Of a stretch of 64,000 nt of DNA, positions 38,714 to 48,173 are shown piece after piece. Made by a program: the position numbers and the translations under genes. Positions within the stretch are counted from its first letter, which is position 1, and each line of letters starts with the position of its first letter. The notes beneath the pieces are model-generated. The model searched no databases. It was not told the DNA's origin and worked only from the letters and a program-made list of their open reading frames with translations. The stretch comes from Balanoglossus misakiensis (Eukaryota > Hemichordata): assembly GCA_040954595.2 (NCBI GenBank), contig CM082582.2, forward strand, positions 8,060,001 through 8,124,000, written 5' to 3'.

Positions 38714-41146
38714 ATTTGTAGCAGTTGTTCCTTACACTAAGCAGCTTGTTACCAGCACTTTCATATGGAATGTATAATAATAGTAACTTTGTAAATTACC
38801 ATCGTCAGAGATAATTGATGCAGTGTTCCCCCTCTGTCAAATGTGTGCATTCACTCAATATTTGTGAAATGTATCTTTGAGAAAAACTGAATCTATCTTT
38901 GCCCTGTGATTTCCTTCAGATATGAACTGCCTGGTACAAGATTATGTGTATATTTAGGGGAAAATATCACTGTAGAAAATTGATGGAATTGTTTGCATGG
39001 ACACCTTTCTGTGTAGTATTGAATTCATTGTAGTGTATAAGATTTGTGGGTCTGTTTTTCCCTGAATATTATTACCATGTAGACATGTAGATAAATTTCC
39101 TCGTGAACCAAGCCTTCAAAACCACATTCGTGTACAAAATAGTATACCCTCAGATATCCTCCGTGTGTCCGCTAGCTTTCTCTGTCAGGCCAGAGTCTCA
39201 ACACTGATCAGCAATCCGGAAACCCAGGTGGCATTTTCATTCAGCTACATAATGTGTTTTCAGTGAGCGAAAGAAATCCCACAGATATGAAAAGCAACAC
39301 TCCATGGCCAACCATCAGTGCTTACAAGCCCATGTTGGTAAACTTGATACAAAAGGATTAAAATAATCAAATTTAAATTGTGATAATAAAGGTATATTTT
39401 CCCAGTAAAGTTAAATTTGGGGCTCACTTGTATCTTCCATTGTAAGCAGTTTGCGTTAGGCTTGACAAGGCAAGTGGACACAATGTGGCAAGTTTTGGCA
39501 TCAGTAACTTTTGGAATCCAGATGTAATTCTTTTCTAGTACAAAAAACCATGCGAAATACTAAATATTGAATTAAAAAAATAAAACGTTAGTCATTGCTT
39601 GATACATGAAGTCAATGTTTTATGGATTTCTTTTAACATAATGTCTACTCTTGCTCTCTCCTAGGCATTTCAGACTATTCTAATTGGGGTTGAATTTTCA
39701 ATTTCTTGTCATTTATGAGCATTACAAGGAGTGTTGGCGAAGTACTGGAAGAAAAATCGAGAGCATTGTAATCAATGCATGTGAAAGCCAACATGATTTT
39801 CTGAACCAGAGTGCAACATGTCTGAACCACAAGGACTAAAAAAAAAACCAACGGGATTATTCCAGCAGCCCTCTGTAAGAATTTCATCCGTGTAATATTT
39901 GTCAGTCTGATCCCAGGGCTAACACCACTCGATTCCCTTCCTGGGAATTCCTGCATTAACCCACCAGGGACCAAACACGCACAAACTGAGTGGCGTGTGC
40001 GGTAGCAACTCTAATCCTTTGCAATCACTTGGCAGGATTATGGCACTGTAAAACTGGTGTTTTTCGGATTCCCCAACATATCCAGGGTAAAGCCTTCGCA
40101 TATTAAACATTGATGACTGCAATGTGCCAGCGGATTACTTGAAGGTAATACGATATGGCACCATAAAACCACCACTTTTGGTGTCTCGTCTGCATTCTGC
40201 AACTGCTGACATCTCGCGCAGCTTTTTATCTTCAATACGATGTGGAGATTAAAAGTGAAGCTATACTTTTATGTGCACTATCATACTTGTCTAAAATCAA
40301 TCCAAAGGAACATCTTTTACTATACAGTGATAGTAAAAAGTTCATAGATATACAATAGATGCAAAATTGTTTACCAGTGGTATCGTGGTTGCCATGGTGA
40401 CTTATATCAGTTTTATGTAAAGGGGGGACTCTGAGGTTGCTGTGGTTTCAGTAAGGGTGAGGAAAATCCATCATTTGGAAGTGTAAATTGTCAATAAGTC
40501 TGTTGAAGTGCCTCACTGCATCACAAGATTAAGTTTTAAGTGAAAAATCAGCCCCTCTCCTGGGCTTGAACACATTACTCTTAGTTTAAATCCCCCCCCC
40601 CCCCCCGGATCGACAGGCAACGGCAAGTAGTCGCAGCGCCACCAAGAGGTAAGATTGATATTGCTTTCGTCACATAGCCCCTTTCAAATATAGGATCTCC
40701 ATATAATCAGATAATTTTCAAAGCTCTTCGTCAATGCAAACATTGCGAATTCGTATTAGAAATAAAACTATATAAACCGAAAGAATCAGTAGATAAATGT
40801 TGTACTATTGCGACATGTTTGCCTTACTTTAACAAACCTAGGGACCTTTAAGTTTGTATGGCTGCCTTTTAGTGCGCGACACATTTTTCCTACACATAAC
40901 CGAATGCACCAAGTGCTTTCACAATATTTTTTTTTTGTTCCATCCTGACTGTATTTAGTATCAAGAGGAATTCAAACAGCATAAGTATGTTCAAAGTTTC
41001 GAAAGAATGAGGTTCGATAATATTATCAATCAATAAACGCTAGCTTGGGGGTATTCGGCTTGAAGAAATATGGCGTACAAGTAAATGTGGAGCTGCGCCA
41101 TTACATTAACTGTCCGAAGTGTGAGGTGATTTCTCCATTACATTTG
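38714..41146. other. Intergenic region between ZNF341 and the HSF gene
   Basis: AT-rich with no supported gene. Contains a C15 tract at 40592-40606. The proximal promoter and 5' UTR of the HSF gene must lie near its right end; no TATA box or convincing heat-shock element was recognised. Confidence 0.65.
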
Positions 41147-41176
41147 ATGAGCTGCACCCATGCCTGCAATGGATAA
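41147..41176 (+). promoter_or_regulatory. Upstream ORF overlapping the HSF start codons
   Basis: An ATG at 41147 opens a nine-codon frame (MSCTHACNG, stop TAA at 41174-41176) that runs across both candidate HSF start codons in another frame. Shorter upstream ORFs begin at 41070 and 41085. If the 5' UTR includes them they would restrain translation; the transcription start is unknown. Confidence 0.45.
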
Positions 41177-41267
41177 TGCAGTGGGGAGTACCGTCCCTGC
41201 ATTTTTGACAAAACTGCTGGCTTTGGTGGAAGATCCGAAGACCGACGACCTTATACGATGGAGTCCG
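41160..41267 (+). CDS. HSF1: HSF coding exon 1 (start of DNA-binding domain)
   Basis: Ends RWSP at a phase 0 donor GTGAGT. Candidate starts are 41160 and, with stronger context, 41169; the latter protein begins [13 protein letters not shown], aligning with the start of human HSF1. Confidence 0.92.
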
Positions 41268-44200
41268 GTGAGTGTACATGTACAGTCAAGAGTACTGATG
41301 AACTTGGGACCCAGATATTTGTCAGTGAGATGGAGTGACAGCAGAGCTTCGTTAGGAACAGAAGTGATGTAGAACGCACCATTTCGATGCAAACTATGAG
41401 AATAGAATTGTAGAAGGGGTCGTAAAACGGGAAATTCGTGGAATGTGTGATCTGTTCGTCTGATTTTACAGGACGTACTGGCGTGACCGACCAGTTGTTT
41501 TGATGTCTGACGCTATTATAAGCATGGAGGTCCCAGCATGGAGGGCGCTACACAAGTCAACCAGCCCGTGTTTGTGCTGAAGCAAAATGGGGTTGGGGTA
41601 CACGGCATTCATAATGTGGCAATGTCCAGCTAATCATGAAATGTAAGGAATAGTCTGAGCAAACGTCCAGGGTACTTGAGTTTGGTCGAATGAACATGCT
41701 ACCTGAAATTCCCTGTGATACTGGCTGGCCCCTTCCTTTGTATAACATGCATTACCTTTGAGCAAAAATCATGAGACCCCTGATAGATCAATGTACATGT
41801 AGTCGTGAGCACAAGCCAACAGAACTTGATAACCTTTCCTTTAGTATCCCCACCTTAACTGATAGTTTTTGTCTGTATTTTTCTGATGTCTGTTTGTTTA
41901 TTTTTAGACTGGATCAACGTTCATAGTTGGAGACCATGGAAGGTTCTCCAAGGAGGTGCTTCCACGCTACTTCAAGCACAACAACATCGCTAGCTTTATC
42001 AGGCAGCTTAACATGTGTAAGTTTATGTCATATGGTTACCACTGAAAGTTGGTCATTTGAAGTCATATAAAAATCATTGTGTGGACATTTTAAATGTCCA
42101 CACAAGTCTTGTTCAGTTTATAATTTGACAGAATAGTCAACAGATATATATATATAAACAGTGTTCAAAATGATTTCATATGTTTATGTGAGACAGACAA
42201 GGACATCACTACAATATTAACACCCAAGTTGTGCGTGAGAAAAACATGCAGCAAATGATGCCGTAAACTAATCCATATTTGGAATGTTTCTTGTGTAATG
42301 GTAGATGGTTTCAGGAAGATGGTTGGCATAGATGCTGGAGGTCTGAAGTCGGAGAAAGACGAGACGGAGTTTTTCCATCCAAACTTTGTGCGAGGGCAGC
42401 CGGATCAACTGGAACTGATCAGGCGCAAGGTGAGTCTCACAAGTCATGTTGTCCTTTCGAAGCGTCTAGGAGCAATATCTCTGACGTCCCTGAGAAAGTA
42501 TACAATGGGGAAAAATACAGCATTTGGGATTAGATTCCGTATTTGTTTGTCTGATTCCAGGTGTCTTCATCAAAGGGAGACGAAGTGAAGGTGAAGCACG
42601 GCGACGTGACCCGCGTCTTGACTGAAGTCAAGCAGATGAAAGGCAAACAGGAAAACCTGGACTCCAGATTGGACGGCATGAAGAGGTAGGCTTCACAGTA
42701 AAGTAGATAGCGTATCCTTTCACACACACACACACACACACCACTCCCTCCGTCCACCCCATAATGAAATATCACCTGTCATTTGTTCTGGATTTTTTTT
42801 GCCAACAGGGAAAATGAAGCCCTGTGGAGAGAAGTGGCGGAGCTGAGGCAGAAACACGCCAAACAACAGACCATCGTCAATCGACTGATACAGTTCTTAT
42901 TGAGTCTGGTTCAGACATCGAGAACAGGTCTGAAGAGGCGAATGTAAGTCTGTTTTATCGAAAAATCTGACTGCTTTTTTGTCGTGTCTCAGTTTGTACT
43001 CGGTTCTGGTCATTTGAGTATAACATGCTGCATGTCAGGCTGGCAAAAACGGTCACCCCAAAACAGTATGTTTCCCTCAGCATGCGGCCTGGGGAAACAG
43101 ACCCTTTGAGGGTGACTGACATTTCTTGGGTAGACAGCTGTATGCTGTTGACCTCTAGGCCAATCGATATGTGTACACTGTTTGCAAACATCAATGAAAT
43201 GTTACAGATATATGTTACTCTTTACCAAGGCAAAGTCAGTTGTAACTTGCAACGTTGCCAGAAAATAAACTGTGAATTTCCCTAACTGACTCATGCCTTT
43301 TCAATCCACACAGGCCACTGATGTTAAACGACAGGACCGAAGCGCCGACTCCCAAGTCCACCAAATTTGAGCGATATCTGTCGATAGAGCCGACGACGTC
43401 AAATTCTTACGATTACGAAATACAGTCTGTAAGTATGACCGAATGGGGGGGGGGGGGGGGGAAACATTGGCATTGACTGCTTTCATCCCAACTGACTCTT
43501 TACCCTCTTCACCACCATGATTTGGCCCCAATCCCTTGTTTTCTATGGGGAAGTTCCACCTCTATAGAGGGTGGAACTTGAAGGGTTAAGGCCTACTTTG
43601 CCAGGGTAAGCGAATGTTGCGGTGAATTATGCTAAAAAATTATCGATCACTGCGACCTTAGTTCTTAGTTGCCGCGCTTGGATGCGGCAAATCTAGCAGC
43701 ACAAACACAAAAATGTCATTGTTGCTGCCATTTGTCTGACACCATCATATAACCTGTAGATTATTGAAGAGATCCTAAAATCATCTCAAGAAGCTAACAT
43801 GCAGGTAAAAAGGTTATGATTACTAAGAGATGTCCACAGGAGGTGAACTTAGGGTGAGAAATCAAGTTCGCTACCGTTCGGTAGTATCAGTGGACATAGA
43901 AACAACTTTGTTTTTCTAAAATGTCCCCTTGTCAGCTACTAAGACCCTCTACTGTAGTGCAAAGTCGTCTTTCATACAAGTTCATTCTCGGTAGGGGTCA
44001 GGTTTTTTTGAGTACTAGTATATTAGCCAAGTTATGTCCAAAAAAGTTGAACCAGATTATTATAGTTTTTTCTTTTTTTTTCAGTCATCATCATCCAACA
44101 GTCCCACCAATCAAACTTCATCCGGGCCAGTCATTTCTGACGTGACGGACATATTAGGTACAGAAAGCCAGACTGTTGGTGGGGCAGAAAATCTGAACAT

Positions 44201-46126
44201 TGGTGGGGAAGGGGACGCTGATGGTCTCGACGAGCCGACGGCTGAACAGGAAACGCCAGGGGGCGGCAACGGTGGGCTGGACAGTGATGCCACGGGACAC
44301 GTAGCGCTGCAGGCCATCCTGCAGAGACTGGAGGGCAGCAACAGCATGGCGGCGCGACTGCAGCACGAGTTGGGTGCCATGGCCGCCGCGCCTGCCACCG
44401 ACAGCTCCGGACTTGTGAATCTACCGGAGCCTTCCGTGGAGTCACCGCTGGAGAGTTTCATGGCAGCTGAAGGCGGTGGCGCAGATCCGAGTTCGAAGGC
44501 GCACACACACGCGAACGCGGAGGACGATTCCGCGGAAGCCACCGTTGCAGCTGAAACGCCGGAGTTGCAGCCGTCTGAAGCGAAGGACCTGAAACATCTT
44601 CAAGTGGCAGTGTCGCAGATTCCTAAGATTAGGTGAGATATTTATGTGTGTTTGCAATTTATGTATTACAGGAGCAGTAGCTGTTTGTTTTATGCTGATT
44701 TTTCTCTGCCATCGACATCTATCAATCGACATACATTTGATGCATATTAGTGTAGTTTCATAACGTCTACCAGTACAAAACGCACAAACTTGTCTAAAAA
44801 TCTGTCAACCACCCCCGTCAGATTTTGAGAAAAGACCCCAGCACCATCTTGCTTGCCGCACACACACCAAGTTGCCTTCACAGGAAAAAAGTTCACTGGA
44901 AAAATCTTAGTTTGGGTCATTTTTAACTCTGGTCAGTTGTTCTAGATGCGACTTGAACGAGCACTGCGACAGCATGCAGAGCAACCTGGATCAGTTGCAG
45001 GGTTTGCTGTCTGGAGAGGCCTACAGTCTGGATCTCAGTTCCCTGGTGGAGGTAAAGATGATTGTGAATCTGGTGAATTAGAAGTGATGGTATTTGAGAG
45101 ATGGATTCTGTGTCGTGCGTGTGTGTGTGCAAACCACAAACAGTTGATTTGTTCTTTGAGAGTGAATACTGTTATTCACTACTTCACTCAACTAAACCCA
45201 CTGTTGTCAATGCTGGAAATGGACCTTTGTATTGGAAAGCAGAGGTAATACATTTTCGTTATCTTTGCACGTTTTTGCCCCAAAGTGAACACTTACATAA
45301 TACAACAATGACAACATTAGATCTCTGTTCTGTTATATCCACTGCGTAGTTGTTTAATCCAAGTGCAGCAGATCAGCCAAGTCTGAGCAGCGACACTCTG
45401 GTAAGTAGAAGTCTGTGTTTCAAGAAATTTGATATCATTACCATATCATTTACACTGATGCATGGTATTTCTGTTATCCATTATTCATTGTTGGGGGGGG
45501 GGGTCGCCATGGTTACCGCCCTCAAGTGTTGAATGCTAAAAATATCCTCTTGTCGGCCCTATACTTTGCATTTTGTTGCTGTGAATCATAGACACCTGAG
45601 GGGGGAAATATTTATCGCAAGTGTCTTCTAAAAATATTTATAGAAGATTTTAAAATGTATGTTGGGGAGTCATTGGCTGAATATGGTTAACAGTAACGCC
45701 TTTTTGATGGAATTTCCTGTTTTGTTTTACCTTGCAGAATCTTCTCAACACTTTGACAGATGATTCCAGTGGAACAAACATTGCGAGTACAAGTAGTAAC
45801 ACCCATGCAGCTGGTAACATTGTAGGTAAGTCAGCTTCAAATGACCACTTGTGTGTTAGTGTGAGCTTGTTCTTGTGCATCTATGATGTAACAAAATTCG
45901 GGGTTGTCTAACCTCGAGAGTGTCATATAATTTGAACCCACACACTTACCAACACGCTATTTTACGCACTGCAGGAAATGAAGTCACGGCGTACAGCGGC
46001 CCAGCCAAGAATATTCTGGAAGATTTTGCGATTCCTAGTTTCTACGATCTCACAGATGAGTCAACGCCCATTTTTGACACGGAAGAATTTGACGAAAAAT
46101 CGTCAGCGAAAAAGTCCACAGCTTGA
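41160..46126 (+). CDS. HSF1: Heat-shock transcription factor, HSF1/2/4 type (11-12 coding exons)
   Basis: Nuclear trimeric activator of heat-shock genes. Exons: 41160-41267, 41908-42016, 42305-42429, 42561-42685, 42809-42943, 43314-43428, 43760-43804 (tentative), 44085-44632, 44946-45051, 45350-45400, 45738-45825 and 45975-46126; phases agree throughout, giving 568 residues. The winged-helix DNA-binding domain spans exons 1-3 ([15 protein letters not shown], then [20 protein letters not shown]). Exons 4-5 encode the HR-A/B coiled coil ([20 protein letters not shown]). Exon 8 has [12 protein letters not shown], like human HSF1 SGPIISDITEL. Exon 9 has the HR-C repeat ([12 protein letters not shown]), consistent with heat-regulated monomers. 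The ATG at 41169 has a better context (GCAATGG) than 41160 and may be the true start. HSF1-like is the closest match, but a pre-duplication HSF1/2/4 ancestor is possible. Confidence 0.94.
41268..41907 (+). other. HSF intron 1
   Basis: 640 bp of non-coding sequence; nothing recognised. Confidence 0.85.
41908..42016 (+). CDS. HSF1: HSF coding exon 2 (recognition helix region)
   Basis: Encodes [20 protein letters not shown] and the helix residues [13 protein letters not shown]. Phase 0 in, phase 1 out. Confidence 0.96.
42077..42105. repeat. 29-bp perfect palindrome in HSF intron 2
   Basis: Arms TTGTGTGGACATTT (42077-42090) and AAATGTCCACACAA (42092-42105) are exact reverse complements around a single T. 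Confidence 0.9.
42305..42429 (+). CDS. HSF1: HSF coding exon 3 (end of DNA-binding domain)
   Basis: Encodes [20 protein letters not shown] and [20 protein letters not shown] in two parts, completing the winged-helix domain. Ends in phase 0. Confidence 0.95.
42561..42685 (+). CDS. HSF1: HSF coding exon 4 (HR-A)
   Basis: Begins [20 protein letters not shown] and continues as heptad-type coiled coil. Phase 0 in, phase 2 out. A CA microsatellite follows at 42721-42741. Confidence 0.94.
42721..42741. repeat. CA dinucleotide microsatellite
   Basis: Ten CA units in HSF intron 4, directly visible. Confidence 0.95.
42809..42943 (+). CDS. HSF1: HSF coding exon 5 (HR-B)
   Basis: Encodes [20 protein letters not shown] and the IQFLLSLVQ segment, near-identical in pattern to vertebrate HSF1. 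Phase 2 on both sides. Confidence 0.95.
43314..43428 (+). CDS. HSF1: HSF coding exon 6
   Basis: Begins [16 protein letters not shown]; vertebrate HSF1 has IPLMLND at the same place. Ends in phase 0 with donor GTAAGT, close to a G17 homopolymer at 43445-43461. Confidence 0.92.
43499..43589 (-). mobile_element. MITE-like element with TTAA-associated termini (complete copy)
   Basis: Left end TTTACCCTCTTCACCACCAT and right end AAGGGTTAA form short inverted termini. The left end matches the end sequences of the copies at 25717 (reverse complement of its right end) and 46449. An internal near-palindrome spans about 43551-43580. TTAA plus CCC termini resemble piggyBac-type non-autonomous elements; classification is inferred. 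Confidence 0.5.
43760..43804 (+). CDS. HSF1: HSF candidate small exon 7 (possible cassette)
   Basis: 45 nt encoding [15 protein letters not shown], phase 0 at both ends, between acceptor TGTAG and donor GTAAAA. Including or skipping it keeps frame. The polypyrimidine tract is weak and I cannot match the peptide to other HSFs, so it may be alternative or spurious. Confidence 0.5.
43805..44084 (+). other. HSF intron before the activation-region exon
   Basis: Short non-coding stretch ending in a strong T-rich tract and acceptor TTTCAG; nothing else recognised. Confidence 0.8.
44085..44632 (+). CDS. HSF1: HSF coding exon 8 (regulatory/activation region)
   Basis: 548 nt. Begins [20 protein letters not shown] and continues as a Gly/Glu/Ala/Pro-rich low-complexity region. 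Phase 0 in, phase 2 out. Confidence 0.93.
44946..45051 (+). CDS. HSF1: HSF coding exon 9 (HR-C)
   Basis: Encodes [20 protein letters not shown] then [15 protein letters not shown]; human HSF1 has LDAMDSNLDNLQTMLSSHGF. HR-C represses trimerisation in unstressed cells. Phase 2 in, phase 0 out. Confidence 0.94.
45350..45400 (+). CDS. HSF1: HSF coding exon 10 (51-nt, cassette-type)
   Basis: Encodes [17 protein letters not shown], phase 0 at both ends. It sits right after HR-C, where vertebrate HSF1 and HSF2 have an alternatively spliced short exon; human HSF1 has LFSPSVTVPDMSL in that segment. Confidence 0.85.
45401..45737 (+). other. HSF intron 10
   Basis: Non-coding; contains a G11 tract at 45493-45503. 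Confidence 0.85.
45738..45825 (+). CDS. HSF1: HSF coding exon 11
   Basis: Encodes [20 protein letters not shown] and a short Ser/Thr-rich continuation. Phase 0 in, phase 1 out. Assigned by frame continuity and splice sites. Confidence 0.85.
45975..46126 (+). CDS. HSF1: HSF terminal coding exon 12
   Basis: Encodes an acidic C-terminus ([20 protein letters not shown]) typical of a transactivation domain, ending KKSTA and TGA. Confidence 0.88.
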
Positions 46127-47264
46127 AAAAGCATTTGATGATCAAATCATAAATTTACAAAATTTACTAGTGTATGTTTGTTTGTCTGTTATTATTTTTT
46201 GTCACATGGTAAGTTTTTTTGATGTTTTGCGTTTAGTTAGGTTGTCTGTATTTCCTGCTTCAAGGTCAAGTTTTTCAATTGCTACATCCTCCATTATTTT
46301 GGATTGAAAGATGTTTTTTTTCAGTTCCAAACAACCATCGCGTCTCCATGTTTTGAACCAAGACACATGGTTCTTGTTTCCCTTCAAGGTACATTACGCT
46401 GCAGCTGGTAAAATTAGTATTAGGAAGTTGAGGGACATGGCTGGTGTCTTAAACCCCCTTTCACCACCATGGTTCAGTCCAACACAGTCATGGCCAGCCC
46501 CTCTCAATAACACATGGTAGTGGGGGGGGGGGAAGAGAACCCCACACATAATCTGTGATGCATCAACGATCATGGGAGAGGTGTTCCCAATGTATATTCA
46601 TGTTTAGAGGGAAACCATCCTCCCATACTTCCTAACTTAGCCTGGCTTAAAATTCACTCACAAGGCTGTTAATATACAGAAGTCTTTTTCGCTTGTGTTT
46701 AGTCAAATCCCTAACTGTTCTTTTTCCGAGAAGTAATGTTGGATATTCTTTTAAAGACATCATGATATTACTGCATTGACACAGGTACATATTAGGCATT
46801 CCCCTTTTCTTTTGTTGAATATTTTCATACAAATTTTTGTTATCCACAGCCAAAACTGACACGAGTTTGACATCGATTGAAGTCTACAGAGTTTCACATT
46901 AAATGAATCATTTGACAGGTACCTTAGTAATCATTTCATTCACCATTGCCAAAGTTTATGCTTCAGGGTCATAGTTCACTCCATCTCCAATCAGATTGGC
47001 AGTTTGGGTCATGTGACATGTGATACCCAATTGGATTCTTGCCATGGTGAGGGTAATGAGGAAAGTTTATTAAGACATCGTCTCTTGGGAAAACAAGAGA
47101 AAATCCTATTCTAGGCTCCCTGTGATTGACATCCGATGCCATGGCAACGGGAGCAGATGAAATGCGCCGCACAACTGACCTGCCAAGTTTGTGCTACATT
47201 TTGAAATGTAAATTCAGTGTCAACTTCGAACCATGTAAATACTGCTTTTAATTGTACCAATAAA
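46127..47264 (+). other. Probable 3' UTR of the HSF gene
   Basis: AT-rich sequence up to tandem AATAAA signals. It contains a G11 tract at 46522-46532 and one end of the TTAA MITE-like family at 46449. Confidence 0.6.
46449..46503 (-). mobile_element. Partial MITE-like end (TTAA family)
   Basis: TTAAACCCCCTTTCACCACC followed by ATGGTTCAGTCCAAC matches one end of the complete copies at 25717 and 43499. The other end was not found. Confidence 0.4.
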
Positions 47265-47268
47265 TAAA
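47259..47268 (+). terminator. Overlapping poly(A) signals for HSF
   Basis: Two overlapping AATAAA hexamers in CCAATAAATAAACA, 1.1 kb after the HSF stop and about 370 bp before the next start codon. Confidence 0.6.
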
Positions 47269-47635
47269 CATTAGTGCAGGCTTTCTGACACGGAGACGTA
47301 TGGTTTGTGCTGTAACATTTATAGCAGCTTTGTGAGACCCCTCAATCTGCCCACCTGCTATTAGAAGATGGTGAATCCGAGACCTGGACACACTTTTTCT
47401 CGCTCAAAAATAGCCGGAAAGATTTCAGATGTATGTGATTGAATACAGGGGGACTTGGGGTGGCAGAGGGTGTTCCTTTTCGGGGGAGCGGTCGGGAGAG
47501 TAGCCGGCAAAGATTGTCAAAGCAGCCGATTGTTTTTGCCGTCCTGTCCCCCTGTCCCAGAAAGCAATGACGCGCGCACACGTGTCCATTATATTATGGC
47601 ATGAGGTTCATTGTTCGAGAGTGTCATATTCCAAC

Positions 47636-48173
47636 ATGAACACGGCATCAGCAGTGATCAGCGAAAGTGGCGAATCCCTCGCGAAGAGCGATTTTCTCTC
47701 TTCGACGGGTGGGAACTGGAGCGATCTTCGGGTAACAACGGTGGACATGCACGTAGGCGGAGACCCGCTGCGCATTGTCACGTCGGGCATTCCAGAAATC
47801 GAGGGAGACGGACTTCTCCAGAAGCTGGAGTTCTTCACGGCCAACTTCGGTCACGTCAAAAGAATACTGTTGTGCGAGCCGAGGGGACACCTGGATATGT
47901 TTGCGGCTGTCCTCGTCAAGCCTGACTTGCCCGGGGCTGACATCGCCGTCATCATTCTGAACAACAGCGGAGACACCGTCACTTTTTGCGGACACTCAGT
48001 CATAGCCCTGGCGCGGTTCGCAGTCGACCACGGCTACGTCAAGGCCACCGAACCCGAGACGGCGGTCGGCGTCCAGTACCCTTGTGGGGTTGTGAAGACG
48101 CGAGTTGAATACAAAGCGGGTCAGAGCGGATCGGTGACCTTCCAATGCGTTCCAGCTTTTGTTTACGCCACAG
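47636..48173 (+). CDS. L3HYPDH: L3HYPDH-like exon 1 (first catalytic Cys)
   Basis: Encodes the N-terminal half of the first racemase lobe, with C118 in TFCGHSVIALARF, and ends in phase 1 at donor GTGAAC. The region upstream has a CACGTG E-box at about 47579. Confidence 0.92.
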
